This document shows positions 12,686 to 26,375 of a stretch of 64,000 nt of DNA, in pieces (within the stretch, counting starts at the first letter, position 1; each line of letters opens with the position of its first letter). Source of the stretch: Siphonodentalium dalli. Lineage: Eukaryota > Mollusca > Scaphopoda > Gadilida > Siphonodentaliidae. Below the pieces are notes generated by a model. That model saw only the letters and a program-made list of their open reading frames with translations, was not told the DNA's origin and searched no databases. The DNA is taken from assembly GCA_032622095.1 (NCBI GenBank), contig CP136066.1, positions 184,486,716-184,550,715 on the forward strand, written 5' to 3'. Both the position numbers and the translations under genes were made by a program.

Positions 12686-14416
12686 CCAAAGAACCTCATC
12701 TATACTCGGATGATTACTTTACCAAAGAATGATAGAATCTCATCTCTTGTTGGATGATTGGTACTTTTGGGAGGAGAATGGTCATTCCCTAGTTCTCAAA
12801 ATCTCAAAAGGGTAGCAAGACAAACAAGCAAAATTTTGTTTTCTTTTTTTCTTTCAATTTTCAACATGATTTCCTACAATGGTTATATTACACATGTGAA
12901 CACAACAAAAAATTATTCAGAACATGGTAAAATATATGACTTTGTTCAAATTAACTGTCGACAGTTAAAAAAGAATATGCACCCGACGGCATACAAAATC
13001 AATTTTTCAGCTGTATGTTTTGAGTTAAACATCAATAAGTTGATACATATATAAAATCCTTAGCCGTTAAGTGTGATTCTGAAATCACTATTTACTGACA
13101 AGTGCACATGACTACCCTCTTATTTAATAAGTAGAAGTCATCAAAACAACTGTGGAAACTATTATTTTCCTCTTGAAATATAAATATAATCAAATGTGTG
13201 ACAGCATTTGAACTGAAAACAATTGTTTTAGATGTTCCATTAAACAATACAAAAGGTCCAAAAAACAGCATCAACCCAATTTAAAAAACAGTTGACATCG
13301 TTCCAAATCCTCAAATTGGTTCAGAATTTTTTACTAGGAGCGAATGTAAAAATTTATTGATGGAAGATTAGATGCAAATTAAAACACTTGTTTGAATGCT
13401 CCGGTTCTTTTTTCAAAGGAGTGTATATATAGCTATCAGCAGGTAGAGTGGAATTATCAGAGAATATAATACTCAAACACTAAAGATATATTATTCCAAA
13501 GATTGAGATTTGCAACTCAATAGTGCATTCACTCATTCTAATAGAAAGTATACAGATCAGGTAACGACAATAACTACAAGTCTACACAATCAGCATATCC
13601 AATACTGAAAGATACCCCATCTGATCAGACAGCAAAAATAGTCAAAATTTCCTAAAAATGGGGGGGGGGGGGGGAATAGATATCGTTCGTAATAGACAGT
13701 ATTACGTAAATCCTTCCAAGAGCATGAAACATATTTAGATAAATATTAATTCATTAGAATGCTTTTCAATATCGCAGAAAGGGTCAAATTAGTATGCTTT
13801 CAACTGTTTGCTGCAAAAATCTGAAAACTTATTAACCTGACGCCTGCAGCTTTAATATCTACATAACTACACTTGATCATATAATGATGCTTGGGTTTGT
13901 GGGCTTCCGACAAAATTCTACCTGAAGATCAAAAACTCATGGGCTCATTCTGATAATTTTTTGGGCATAGGAAACAAAAATAGTACTTTAATGACTTCAA
14001 ATCGGATGGGCTTCTTTCAGTCAACTTGGGTAGAACACAACTCTTTAAATACCATGCAATTGCCAAGTTTTGTGACGAGATGCAATTTAGTCCATATTCC
14101 CCTAAAAAACATTTTGATATCCAAGAGTTTGTTCCAGAGGGGTGTTTAATTCATTCATAAAAATGAAATGCACAATATTCGAATGAACAGAAAGGTTCGA
14201 CATACAGCACTCGAAATTAGGAAAAATGTCTAATGGCAAATTTAATACTGTTGCATTATATATTCCAAATGATGCATGTGAATTTCCACTATTTATTTGG
14301 AGGGGGATCTTATTCCATAATCTGGAGGGATTGTTCAGATAAGTTCAACAAAATGTTTATCTGAACATGAACAAGAGAAATTACTTTTCAGTGAGCATTT
14401 AGTCACCAAGGGTTAA
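12686..14416. other. No gene seen
   Basis: AT-rich. It contains a G15-type run near 13661. Open frames are short and lack coding character. Confidence 0.45.
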
Positions 14417-14798
14417 CCCTTTACCCAACAAACCGGCCAAATAAAGCTTCAACAGCCTAAAATATCTTCGGTCTGTCTCAATAGAACCATACACATATGG
14501 GTATCATTGGAACCGGCTCATTGACCACATTGTGATGGTTACAGTTATGCCCTGTGCCAATGCATTCTCTTATATATGCGAGTCGACCATAGGTCGCCTC
14601 GCATATATAAGAGAATGCATTGGCCTAAAAAAAATATTTTTTTAACACTTTTTACCATTTTTTCTTACATTCTTTAACAATTTTATAATTTTTAATGTGT
14701 TAAGCCAATGCATTCTCTTATATATGCGAGGCGACCTATGGTCGACTCGCATATATAAGAGAATGCATTGGCACAGGGCCCTTCTGTTGGGTAAAGGG
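14417..14798. mobile_element. piggyBac-like MITE with two palindromes, opposite orientation to 5470-5789
   Basis: TTAA is at 14413-14416 and 14799-14802, with terminal CCCTTTACCCAACA inverted repeats. The two palindromes are at about 14557-14624 and 14704-14773, separated by a longer AT-rich spacer. Confidence 0.87.
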
Positions 14799-14802
14799 TT
14801 AA

Positions 14803-15237
14803 AGACTGGCCAAATGGGACTAAGGATATCCCCCGCAGTGCATTTGGGGTAAATGAAAAAAAAGGGGAAAACTCCAATGAAAAAAGTCGGCAGGACCTCA
14901 AACTCTCGAGTGCACAGGTTCCCACGATACTAAACATCAGTGCCAAGTTGAGCTAAAAATTGACTGAAATGTAGGAATACAAGCTCAGACAAAATTGCGT
15001 CAAGGGGAGTATAATAAAAGAATCAGCCACAGAAATATGACAAAGCTGAGGGTCTGTATATAGAGAAACATAATTACTTCACTACCAAATATGACAAGAC
15101 TGATGGTAATGGAGAATGTCTAAATAAAGAACTTGTGTAGGCTTTCAAGTGATTGATATATAAACTGAATCATGTGAACTTAAGGCATATTCAGACAAAA
15201 TGTGATGTAGGCTTTGTATTTCTTCTGGTTTGGTACA
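14803..15237. other. No gene seen
   Basis: Unassigned sequence. Confidence 0.45.
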
Positions 15238-15240
15238 TTA

Positions 15241-15724
15241 TCACGGTGGGGAATCGCGCAGTTTCGAGGTTAGTGAGTACCACGCATTCAAAATGTGCAA
15301 ACGCACAAAAATATAATATACGAGGAACTGACACAAAACGTAGCTGTTTGACTGTTACGAGCATATGCCAGTTAATTTTTAAAACAAGTTGATACCTTAT
15401 TTGTTCGGAAATACTTAGTGGTTTTCTATAACATTCTGGCCAAATTTGCCATTCGTAGTGCATGGAATACACCAGTCCATACATCTTGGAGAATCCTTCG
15501 ACTGACAACTTTGGTCAGAATGTTACAGCAAATAAATGTGAATTTGGACATAAATGAAGTATCAGCTTGTTTTAAAAATCTGCTCGTGTCTGTCAAAATA
15601 ATATGTAATATGTCATCTCTTAGTTTATTACCCTTTTCCTCGTTTCTGATCGCGTTTTAGATCGCCTTGGCCATTTTGAATGCGTGGTACTCATCAACTC
15701 GAAACCACATGATTCCCACCGTGA
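15241..15724. mobile_element. TTA-flanked MITE, Harbinger-like
   Basis: Imperfect terminal inverted repeats of about 54 bp begin TCACGGTGGGGAATC and end GATTCCCACCGTGA. The 3-bp duplication TTA (15238-15240, 15725-15727) fits PIF/Harbinger. The 105-residue frame on the minus strand within it has no recognisable domain. Confidence 0.7.
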
Positions 15725-15920
15725 TTATAGAAATGAAAAGACCAACAATGTTCAAATTGAATTTAAAACAAAAATCATACTGCAAGCGGAGACTTTTGGT
15801 GGGCATATCTCAATCATAATCTGGTTGGTTATAACATTTTGGTAATTTGCCGTGATTGGTCAGAGTATACTAGCCACCTGCCAATTGTCTCAAATGATTA
15901 TGCAACATACTGTATCTCTT

Positions 15921-16186
15921 TAATCTTTTCATGACTGGAGCTTCCGCGAAAACCCTGTACAAATGCATTCTCTTATAAAATATGAGTCTCCCATAAGGAG
16001 CCTCGCATTTATATATTCAAAGAGAATGCAGTGGCCTAAAAATATTAACATTGACCTTTTAAGCCTTAGCATTCTCTGATATATCTGAGGCTCCCTATGC
16101 CATTCTGCATATTTAAGATAATGCACTGGCACAGGATTTTAATGCTGCACCAGCGCAGCTCAAGTCATGAACCCCCAAAGGGTTAA
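15921..16186. mobile_element. Diverged relative of the palindromic TTAA MITE
   Basis: Two imperfect palindromes at about 15960-16035 and 16067-16133 (TGCATTCTCTTATA-type arms). TTAA lies at both edges, but the terminal repeats are poor. Confidence 0.55.
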
Positions 16187-17284
16187 AGAAGATTATTTAG
16201 ATAGAGAATTTCTAACTTCAAACTGCAAGCGATGTCAGCCACAAATGGTCAGATGAAGCATGCAATTGAATACATTATTGAATATCAATAAAGATGAGAT
16301 TATCATACACAAAAATGTCAGGCAATCATATGCATCATCCGACATTTTTTGGTAGCGGACAGTTCTTGAAGTTTGAGGTTAGAAGTTCACGATCTAAACC
16401 TCTCTATAAACAAACTTTTTTAAATTTAAAAGTAGTTTCTAATGAACCAAACATGCAGAAGTAGTGATTTTGAAAAGACAAGTCATGCATCACATGAGTT
16501 TGATTGGGCCTTAATTTGATAATATAGAGGATGAGATGATGTACACTGAGGAATGAATTAGACACGATTTAAGTGATTTCAGTTCATCAACAACGATCCC
16601 CCGAATGACAATGAGATGATTATTTCTGGAACTTTCTGCATTCAGCCACCATTTATGAAAACAACATAGCCTATTGATAATTTCTCATCCTCCTAGACAC
16701 TGTCTTCTTTGACCTCATGAATATTTGACCTATTGAAATTGGTTCTAAAAGTACAAGTAATAACCAGGGCTGTTCCCAAACATAACATTTTCAATAATGT
16801 TTGAAAATTTCCAAACAAGTCAAAACAAATTGCTTATGGATGATACTGCTCTGGAGGGAAGCAATCAGTTGACAATGATAGGATATGTTGTTTCCATAGC
16901 AACTAAAACTTCATCTAAATGCAATCAATGAAGACCTTGATGAATATCATTGGGACCCTCCCAAAAACAAGAGTATTTTGTCTCGGAACCAGCAAACGTC
17001 AGTCTATAAATTGATTCTGCACATATGTTAAGAACTAGGAGATAGAATCTGTTTCATAACAAGCGGCATGTGTCACGAAGATCATCTCTGCCTCAGTTAT
17101 TCATCAGGGAGATGCGAATAACAGCCTGGTCAAATGGAACAAACAGTATATGACCAGACATACATCTCTCATCAGTAGCAATCCAAGAATCACCGTATAT
17201 AAACAATGACGAAATGATCCTGGATTCATGACACGAACAAAACAATGATGCTGCGATGAGACATGGTTTCATGTGGTTTTTGTA
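16187..17284. other. No gene seen
   Basis: AT-rich region downstream of the RRM gene. Confidence 0.45.
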
Positions 17285-17290
17285 TTTATT
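17285..17290 (-). promoter_or_regulatory. Candidate poly(A) signal of the RRM gene
   Basis: AATAAA is read on the minus strand 11 bases past the stop codon. If used, the 3' UTR would be only about 30-40 bases. I saw no other canonical signal within the next several hundred bases. Confidence 0.5.
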
Positions 17291-17301
17291 AAACACTATC
17301 G

Positions 17302-17419
17302 TCAGTATGCTGGCCGATCTTGTTCATAATACGGTCGTGCGTTCATGGACTTGTCACTCGGGTAACCTGCTGATTCTTGATAACCGTTCATACGTTGCTC
17401 AGTAGCTGGCGCCAGACCT
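17302..17419 (-). CDS. RRM-protein exon 6 (C-terminus and stop)
   Basis: The exon encodes GLAPATEQRM through EQDRPAY and a TGA stop at 17304-17302. Two AG acceptors lie 2 bases apart at its start (CAAG|AG). Only the upstream one keeps the frame open for 38 residues; the other stops after six codons. The composition of the longer frame matches exon 5, which decides the choice. Confidence 0.85.
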
Positions 17420-17529
17420 CTTGAAAGAAGAAAACATGCAGTAAATGGAAAGGAATTAAAGGATATTCCCCCACCCCACCCAAATATAGCGAGGTACGAA
17501 TACCTATGTTATTTACCATTTTATGACGG

Positions 17530-18000
17530 GAGCTGCGCTGGTGCAGCATTCAAGACACTCCCATAAGGAGCCTCGCATATATAAGATAATGCACTGGCTT
17601 ACAAGGGCAAATTAAATATTGTTAGACCAATGTAATCTCTCATACATGTGAAGCTCCAAAAAAATCCACAAATACCTCAAAATGTGTTGCCAGACATTTG
17701 CAGAATGAGGTCCCCCGAGGGTGAATTTAATGCTGCTACCGTGCACAGCGGGCTAGCGTCAACAAATTCTTCCTCTAGGGACATCATTGTGCCTCGCCTC
17801 ATCTGCTATGGGAGACCTAGACACAGATGTTAAGTTCCCAGATGGTGAAGTGCTCCCATTGGGCACCTCGATTATGCATTGTGTCATCTGCCAATTTGGG
17901 GATCCAGAGAAGAGGAAGCCGAAGCAGAATGAGGTCCCCAGAGTGACTGGGTAGTCACTAAATTAACCCTCTGGGGGGATCTCATTCTGCAAATATCTTG
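17530..18000. repeat. Palindromic MITE fragment and dumbbell repeat in intron 5 of the RRM gene
   Basis: 17533-17645 matches parts of the 15921-16186 element. 17698-17995 holds both palindromic ends of the dumbbell repeat, diverged. The rest of intron 5 up to 18920 and intron 4 (19062-20132) show nothing clear. Confidence 0.6.
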
Positions 18001-18920
18001 CAAAAAATTTTGAGGTCCAATCATTATCAAATTCAGAGATTTTCCTCAAGACATTTCAAGGATTCCAAACACGTTTTATGATATTATTCACAGCATTCAA
18101 CAAAAAGAGCAGCGCTTTGGAGTGGTAAAATACGCCTGTGGTAATTCCAACAAAAGGCAATAAATATAGTGAAAATAGGCAGACAGAACCCAAATTTGAA
18201 CTTGAGTTGTAATTTGAGCAAGTAAACCCACATACCAAATTTCATTCCATTCAGTTGAGACTATCTAAAAGTTATCTGCAAACCAAAAGCGAAAAGACGG
18301 GAACAGACAAGTAACACAATACATCCATTTAAAAAAAGACATAATATGTACTAGTTCGGGTGCGTGAAACTGATAAGTTAGTATTCAGGCGCTATGACAA
18401 CTGGAGGAATGTAACATTCTACTAATATTGCCGAAAATTTGAAGCATATCGACCATACCACTCTATAGAAAACATCTTCAGATTATGCTCAATTGTAAAT
18501 ATTTACAACTCGATTCAGGATGCATCTATCCCGATAAACTAACGAAAAACGATTTCGCCATCGAGAGTCACTGCATTTAATTCATATATAAGAATGACGG
18601 TGTGTGTTGTCAATTTGGATATACTATTTGTAAAATCACTTTAAATGGGCAGATCAAAATTCCTGTTGAAAACACTTTTCATTAACACAACACATGAACG
18701 TATAAAGGACTCAACAAAAAAAATAATAATTGAAGTGACAGGAAAAAAAGTTGAAATCAGGCAACAAAGGTTTCAAGCAAGTATAATTGAATCAAAAGCA
18801 GTTTACCCAGAGCAAAAGATAAAATGTTATGATAATGAGAAGAGTTCATTTGACCATCAATAGGTTGATGAGTTAACTAACGTGACAAATTCAATAGTTC
18901 CTTGTAAAAATGTTCATTAC

Positions 18921-19061
18921 CTTCGTTCATAGTAACTAGGATCTGGACGACTCATTGCGCGCCTTTCAAAGTCTCGGTATCCCGATGGTGCTGGCCTGGC
19001 GTATGGACTATATCTCTCTGAAGGATGAGGAGGTAGTCTCTCTGCTGGGTGTGATGGGTAT
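18921..19061 (-). CDS. RRM-protein exon 5 (Pro/Tyr/Arg-rich segment)
   Basis: The 141 bases keep the frame from exon 4 (split Arg codon) and encode YPSHPAERLPPHPSERYSPY and on to SYYER. It is low in complexity and similar in composition to exon 4. Acceptor CATTCAG, donor GTAATG. Confidence 0.87.
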
Positions 19062-20132
19062 CTGAATGGGAATGTAAGGCTTAGTCAGTCCTTCCCATGA
19101 GGAAAACACAGTGAGAGCACTTATTTGCTCCTGCAATTCAAAAGACTGGCGCAATTGTCACACCATTCTAACATTGAATCGACGTTTACAGCTATCATAT
19201 AAAGCAAGAGATTTAGCACCCGTGATTTGAAAATTGCAAGTGCGTACTCTTGAGTGCCTAATAAACATACATGTACGATTATTAAAATCGAGGTAAAATT
19301 CCCACCTGTATGATCGTTATTTGGCCCTGTACGTTTATTAAATTAACCAAAAGAAATAATTCACCAATCGTAAATTGTGTTATTCACACTACAGATTCAC
19401 AGACCTGGCTATCAATCGAAACTATTTCTGTCACATGGCATCAGTAAACCAGTCAGATGGTGCATTTTGTGGGGATGTATGGTACTAATATTTCCAGTCT
19501 ACGTTTATTCCGCCCTGTGCTATTATTCAGTTACGCGACATTTTCCAACCTGTACTATTATTCCACCCTGTACTTTTATTAGGCACTCAAGAGTACAGGT
19601 GCAAGAGAAATCATGCCAGCCTCCTGGAAAGGACTGCCTAGTCCAAGTTTCCTTTAACATTAACAAACTAGTGAAATCAGTTGGGATAATGTTGTTTTAC
19701 GTCAAAGTCCTGTGTGCCACAATTGTGACAGTAAACCAGTTTACCATATAACATATTATATTTGTTCTGATATCCAGCTGTCAACTGAAAGTAGTACTAA
19801 ATATAAATGTGAAAAATGTTTTATCACAATTTTTACAAGAAAACAAACTCATTTGACAAAATGAAATGACAGTGTGTATTTAAATATAAACCCCTCTAAA
19901 TGAATAAATAGATGATTCCAATGTATACTTTTATAACAATGTGGGAGAATCCATTTAATGTTAACAAATATGTCACATTCATGCTTGTGTGGCCTGATGG
20001 ATACAGATAGAACACAAGGATGTGAACTGGTTAATGTTATTGCACGTGTTTCTTGAACGTTTTGAAACCTACTGAATTTTGCTGTGTTTCGCAAAATATA
20101 TCACTGGGTATTCAATAATTAATAATACATAC

Positions 20133-20318
20133 CTTTCTCCTCTGTAATAACTTTCTTCTGGTTCCCTTGCATAATACGGATCTCTGCTGTATGCCCCTGG
20201 AGGTGGGGGTCTGTGATATGGATCGAATCTATCTCCACCGTAAGGTGGTGCTCCACCGCCACGGCCATATCCACCACGGTCACCACCACCACGGTCACCA
20301 CCACCACGACCTCGACCC
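20133..20318 (-). CDS. RRM-protein exon 4 (RGG and Pro/Tyr-rich segment)
   Basis: The 186-base exon continues the Arg codon left by exon 3 and encodes GRGRGGGDRGGGDRGGYGRG, then a segment rich in Pro, Tyr and Arg containing HRPPPPGAYSRDPYY. RGG repeats of this type are common RNA-binding and arginine-methylation sites. Acceptor TTTTCCAG, donor GTATGT. Confidence 0.9.
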
Positions 20319-20424
20319 CTGGAAAACAAAATCAAATTCTAATTCCATCATCAAATGATAATAAAAGTCATTTTAAAACATATTAAATGTGAATCAGTGG
20401 TCTTTTGCAAATTACATCAGAATT

Positions 20425-20777
20425 TAGGGTTGCCACGACAGTTTTCAGAATCGACCATTATAGTGGGGCGTCCTTTGCCTTTGCAGCGGACGGTTGGCGG
20501 TCATCTTCAAAGAATTCTGTGTGCGACATGTCCTCACAGTACATGGCTGGCTAGCAGCTTCCTTTGTCTTTGATGTCGGCTTTAATTCTCGTTTGGTGCT
20601 ATATACATTTTCCGAAGCAGAAATAAAACACTGAGCACTGACAGTTTATAACTGTCCTCCGAATAGATGTAAAGAAGTCATCGTAATTTCGCATTTATCA
20701 CATGTTTACCTGGATGTAATATAGGGTGCATATATTAATGATTAATTGATTCTAAAACTCAGTCATGGCAACCCTAA
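20425..20777. mobile_element. Short hAT-type MITE
   Basis: The ends TAGGGTTGCCACGAC and TCATGGCAACCCTA are inverted repeats. The flanks TCAGAATT and TCAGAACT match at 7 of 8 bases. Interior segments match 48810-49892, so this is an internally deleted family member. Confidence 0.75.
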
Positions 20778-21139
20778 TCAGAACTGGCAAGAAAACAGGC
20801 CGTTGGTCCAAATGGGTGGTAAATTGTGCTGCATATGCTGTTACTTCCAGGCATGGCATCCTTGCATAGTACTGCTACCATACCCACCCACCCCCTGGGT
20901 GATTTGTCGACAAAAATAAATAACCATCGACTATTGCACCTGTCGAAGATTCATCGATTAATTGTGGCAAGCCTACCAGAATCGTCAACAAGAGCACTGT
21001 CACGGTGGAATGATACACATGTTCGCTTGTTTCAAATTGCATTTCAGAAAAACTCCATGACAATCACTGGACAAATGCCCCATTCAAGCACACCTTGTAT
21101 ATTGAATCAATTCAGACACATGCCAAGTTATGAGGTGAT

Positions 21140-22427
21140 TAGTGCTGGGACGGTTGGGTTTTTTTCCTAACCGGTTAACCACGGGCATTAACCTAACCAT
21201 AACCGGTTAACTGCTACCAGCATTACCCTAAGTATGAGATTGAATACACTGGTCACTATATCGGCAAAACAAGTGTTTATTACGCGTCCCGGAAACGTTG
21301 ATATACATGCGATCACAAACAATGTTTTAGTCGTACAATGCGTTCCCGTTACGGCGGTCATAGTTGTAAATGTGTATAAATTAATTCAGTTTTGAGCCCA
21401 AACAAACTAAAATATAATATATATTAGTGGTGCGGTAGTATATCGATGTTTACAGGAGTTCCGCACCGCATAAACAACGCTTGCTTGCAAACCCTTCAGC
21501 GACGAAATATAGTTCCTCCCTTGTGTATATCCCGGACACGATTAGCCCAAACATGGTACTGAAGGTAGGTATACTGTTGTTTAGTAATGTTTACTAGTGT
21601 TTGTGTATAGGCAGGTATGTATTAATCACAGTGGCTACACGATGTTACTTCAATTATTTCATAAACAAATTCAAACAAAATTAAATCGTTGCGATTCATT
21701 ATTACGATAGCCCCAGCCAGTGTTTAGGAAATAAAGTTATCGAACACATCACTAGATATACTCTGATTTCCCACTCCCAGTAGGCCTGTGTTTTTTTCTG
21801 GATGTGCGACTTCATATTGGATGTTGATCCACAATAAACGAATCGCGTTCGACGGGCCTTGCATATCGCCCATTTCCGTCATCTTCAATTAGAATTAAAT
21901 GTCCCCAAACGTTCGATTTTCCGTTTTTGTAGGTCTTCTGTCATCGCTTTGAGACGAACTAATGGTAATGACAAGGGGGGGGGGGGGGGGGGGGGGGGGG
22001 GGGAGTTTCAAGAAAACAGACATACTATTGATGACGTAGTAAAAGTCTAGACATGATTGCTTTGATGTATGCCGCGGTGCGCGTGCAGCCGGAACGTCAT
22101 GTAATGCCGCCAAAGGAAATTGGCATTGAATGTGTAGCAAGTGATTCACAGAGTTGTTGGTTTCATGTCTAGAAAAGCCGCCGGTGATCAAACAGGCGTG
22201 TGTTGTGGGTTATATGAATACACAATCAACTGTCCAAATCGCTTCTAAGCGACTTCTTATTACTTACTCTCGTTACTTAAACTTCCGTAAATGATTCCGG
22301 CAACATTTACACGGAGTACTACGATGATAGTACGATCGTTATCAATATTACGGTTATCCGGTTGTGGCCTCCTCCAACCGGTTGACACGCGTAACCGAAC
22401 CGTAACCGGACAACCGTCCCAGCACTA
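21140..22427. mobile_element. hAT-type element, 1.29 kb
   Basis: Termini TAGTGCTGGGACGGTTG and CAACCGTCCCAGCACTA, with flanks GAGGTGAT and GCGGTGAT (7 of 8). It contains subterminal AACCGGTTAAC motifs and a G run of about 28 bases near 21976. No transposase. Confidence 0.82.
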
Positions 22428-22599
22428 GCGGTGATCAACCAACCCTAACTGCTGATAACAGAAAACCAAAAAAAAACCCAACATTTCAATGTCGAATGAG
22501 TCCATAACTCTTGATAATAATTGGCGGAAGATAGAATTTGCCCTGTACTTTATGGTTGTAAATCTACAATCAAAATTGCATTCCATTCAGTTCACTAAA

Positions 22600-22850
22600 G
22601 TTATGCGCAGAGTAAAATCCAAGATGGCTGTTGTCGGCCATATTTTTCATCGTTCAAATTTGATAGCTCCTATGTAGGTGATCCAAAACATGCCTGTAAA
22701 TTTTCAAAACAATTCTCCAATTAATGCGGACTGCAGGGTGTGTCGATTGATTCAAATTTGAAATCCAAGATAGCTGCTGGCAGCCACGTTTTTTTAACAA
22801 ATTTTGGAACAAATTTATGGCTCCTACCCAGGTCATCCCATTTTTAAAGG
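22600..22850 (-). repeat. Fragment of the AGCTCAACTT-type satellite element, reverse
   Basis: Two units with AAATCCAAGAT(G/A)GCTG in the same sense as 11941-12340. Confidence 0.6.
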
Positions 22851-23024
22851 CACGTGAGGCCTTAGTTGTCGAAAATATTCATATTTGTTCCAATCACCGT
22901 AAACAGAAAAACATTAAAACGCATACAGTTTCGTTCATATATATCATGACCATCGCGTAAACAGCATGTTATCATAAAGATTTACTATATTTTACCTAAG
23001 CAAGAGCCTGATTGTGTTACGGAA

Positions 23025-24219
23025 CAGGCCTCAGCCTAGGGGTTCAGAACAGGGAGACTTGAAGTCTCCCTCCAGGAAATTTAGGGAGACTTCAGGAAAT
23101 TTAGGGAGACTTCAGGGAGAAGTGGAGACTACGGAAAATTGACAATTTTCAACTATCGCTTTATTTTATAACATCAATAAAAAATTTAAAAACATAAAAT
23201 AAGAAATAAAACTAAAAAATTTTGACTTTATCTGAAATTAGCCTAATTAATTGTTATTTTACATTTAAATTTTTTGGAAATGTTTTGTGTATATAAACTA
23301 TCATTTAAGCAAGACAATTATCAAGTTACAGTAGTAGTTAATTTTTTAACTAAATGGAAGAAGTATTATTTCCTAGACTGCAGCCTGGAAGATACGTTTG
23401 TAGTATTGACTATTGTCAGATTGTATTTGTACAGTCTGAATCATGATGCATGTAAGTTGTAACTTTGAAAGTTTAATTTGGTCACGGCTGTAATGTGGGT
23501 GTCCGCTAAAATAAACAATAAGGATTAACTAACAAAGGAGTTGCAAAAGCTTTTAGTTTTATTGCTAAAGCTTTTATTAATTAATGGCCTCCCTTAATTA
23601 ATGCCAACATCACTGGTATAATCCGATTAAAGCAATAAACTTGACATTTATTTATTTACGGAAGCGGTCTCTTCCGTCAAAAAGTGTGACGCGGTCTCTT
23701 CAAAAAGTGCAACGCGTTACCGAAACGAACTTCCGAAGCGCCTGGTACATACTCTAATAATGTCGTATTTTTTTTATATCTAAAATGCGGGACAGCGGTC
23801 TTTTAAGTTAATTAAAACATTATTTGTGACACTCACGATGGTCAATAACAACACAGATGCTAAGTTGCTAACATCTCATCGTGTTTTCAGCGTGTCAAAA
23901 CATTCGTGATTAACATTCATTGCCGCAAAGGGAACAACGGCGACTGAATAACAACACAAAATAATAGGTCATATTTTATTTTAAACACTTGGGACTTTGT
24001 CTCTGCATCGTCCGTTTCTTTTTGGGATGGCCGCCACAATTCATCTATATACGGACATGTCTGGGAAAAAAACTAGAAAAAAAAATTAAGAAAAAAAAAA
24101 AAAAAAAAAAAAAATTAAAATTGAAGGCGACTTCGATTTCGCCTTAGAGCGACGATAGGGCGAAGTCAGCGACAGTAAGGCGAAAATCTCGCCTGAGTCG
24201 CCTTGTGAGCTGAGGCCTG
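23025..24219. mobile_element. hAT-type element, 1.2 kb
   Basis: CAGGCCTCAGCC and GCTGAGGCCTG ends with the perfect 8-bp duplication TTACGGAA (23017-23024, 24220-24227). Three short direct repeats with TTTAGGGAGACTTCAGG lie near the left end and an A-rich run of about 30 bases lies near 24085. No transposase is recognised. Confidence 0.88.
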
Positions 24220-25760
24220 TTACGGAAGACAGCACAATGCTGCTGGCTGATCACACACAAATGGCATAAACGCTCTTTATTCGTTCCATATCAGGAATTC
24301 ACCAACAAAGAACGCTCTTTATGTTTACCATCATAATATAAACAAACACCAGAAAAGTAACTTTTTATGCTTTTGTTTACATAACAATGGTCAAATATAT
24401 GACAATAACATACTGTTTATGCGATATTTCTTATTTGTATACGGACAAAGTCTGTCTACATTTTGTTGTTCTTTCTGTTTGTGGCGGTTATTGACGGGTG
24501 GAAATATTTTCACAGGATACCCACCGCCAAGGCCAACCGTACCTTTAAAATGGTTGTATAAAAATATAATATTTATAAATAATATTACTTTTTCCTTAAG
24601 GGAAGCCCGAAACTGAACTATATGGATTACGTCTCCGGCCTTGTGTCAATCAGGAGGGTTAAAATTTTATTGCTGTGCCGACCCCACTCACATCCGTGTC
24701 CAGATTAGTCTCGCATGAATACACCCGCATTCTATCTATTGTCTAGTCAGTTTTTTATTTCCGACTTAATCATGAGATTTGCGAGTCGCGGGGTTGGGAA
24801 TGGCACCACCATGGGAGGGATCTATGATAGTTCAGTTTCGGGCTTCCCTTAAGGAAAAAGTAATATTATTTATAAATATTATATTTTTCCGCCAAGGAGA
24901 AGCCCTCAACTGAACTATATGGATTAGAATGCAAGCCCAGGAGGAGGCACGAGCAATAAAGTTAATTAATATCCAAATTCGATGGGAATGTACTCTTCCG
25001 AAACATGATTCATGTAAATGTGATTTAGTCATGAATCAGATATGATTATGTTACGTGAAAGAGCTCCCAATTCAGATTACGACATTGCTCAAATGTGTAC
25101 CGCCCGCCCCCCTTGTTTTTGGAATAAACATCCCAGGTAGTGCCATATAATTCATGCTAGCGAGACAACCGAGCAAGTACAACTTTGCTGCATCCTATTC
25201 TCTTTGTCATCTTCTTCGCTCTCTCGACAGTTCACATTATGAACTGATGTCACATGCAGCCATTGTGTAGGCCATAAGATATCAGAATGCTTATGATACA
25301 CCAGGGAGCAAATTAACTGGAATCGCATCGCGATTTGCCACTGAAATATGGATACCGGTAATAGCGAGGAATTTCTTTATACATGTATGATGTTATAAAA
25401 ATGCTATCTAATCATGTCAATGTGAGATTATTTGCTAATCAGATATCGAAAGTAAATTGCTCCCTGTGATACACAAACCAGATATAAAAATGATATGCTG
25501 CAGATATCATAGCGAGGTATGAGGTTTCATTATATCATGCCACACATCTGTACTCCAGCCTCGTATAATGTAGAGAGCAGGGAACGCCATCATGATCCAA
25601 GGTATCATTGCATACCAGTAGATATGGGATTAGAGAACACCACAGCGGACTTGATGAACAAGCATAGAAGCATCAGTGATCTATGATGGCGCACATAACG
25701 AGTGTCGGGTACATTTCGAAATGATCAAATGTAGCAGAATGATCAAAATTGCAAAATGAC

Positions 25761-26310
25761 CGGTGAAGGAGTGGCCTGGAGGTATCCCGAAGGTATTACG
25801 ATTCCAGGAGATTGGACCCCATCGTGTGGAGATGTGGGCCACTGCACCGTGAGGAAGAGATAGAAGGCTGGTTGGTGCAGCTCTTGGAGGCACGCAACAA
25901 GACTTCCCCACCCAGATCATTCAGCCTTTCTTTCCTACCGGTGAAGGAGTGGCCTGGAGGTATCCCTAAGGTATTACGATTCCAGGGGATTGGACCCCAT
26001 CTTGTGGAGATGTGGGCCCCTGCACCATGGGGAAGAGTTAGAAGGTTGGTTGGTGCAGCACTTGGAGGCACGCAACAACAAGTCTTCCCCACCCAGATCA
26101 TTCAGCCTTTCTTTCCTACCGGTGAAGGAGTGGCCTGGATGTATCCCGAAGGTATTACGATTCCAGGGGATCGACTGGACCCCATCTTGTAATGATGTGG
26201 GCCACTGCACCATGGGAAAGAGTCAGAAGGCCATTTGGCTGGTGCGCTATGTCTAGACTATGAGAGCAAGAGCGTCACGTGACAACGAGTCTACCCCACC
26301 CAGAACATCC
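25761..26310 (+). repeat. Three tandem copies of a 178-181-bp module
   Basis: Copies start at 25761, 25939 and 26120 with CCGGTGAAGGAGTGGCCTGG, and share TATCCCGAAGGTATTACGAT and the CCCCACCCAGA(T/A)CAT end. The third copy changes in its distal half to the version used at 26753 and 27695. Confidence 0.85.
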
Positions 26311-26375
26311 TCCAAAGGCTATTTTTTCTCTTTCTTCTTTTTATTTCTTCTTTCTTTTCTTCTTTTTTCTTTTAT

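Noticed and set aside
15191-15508. 105-residue minus-strand frame
   Set aside because: It lies across the left terminal repeat of the TTA-flanked MITE and has no recognisable domain.
25796-26256. Several 80-130-residue overlapping frames on both strands
   Set aside because: They arise from the tandem module being open in several frames; only the YPEGITIPGD frame is retained across all copies.
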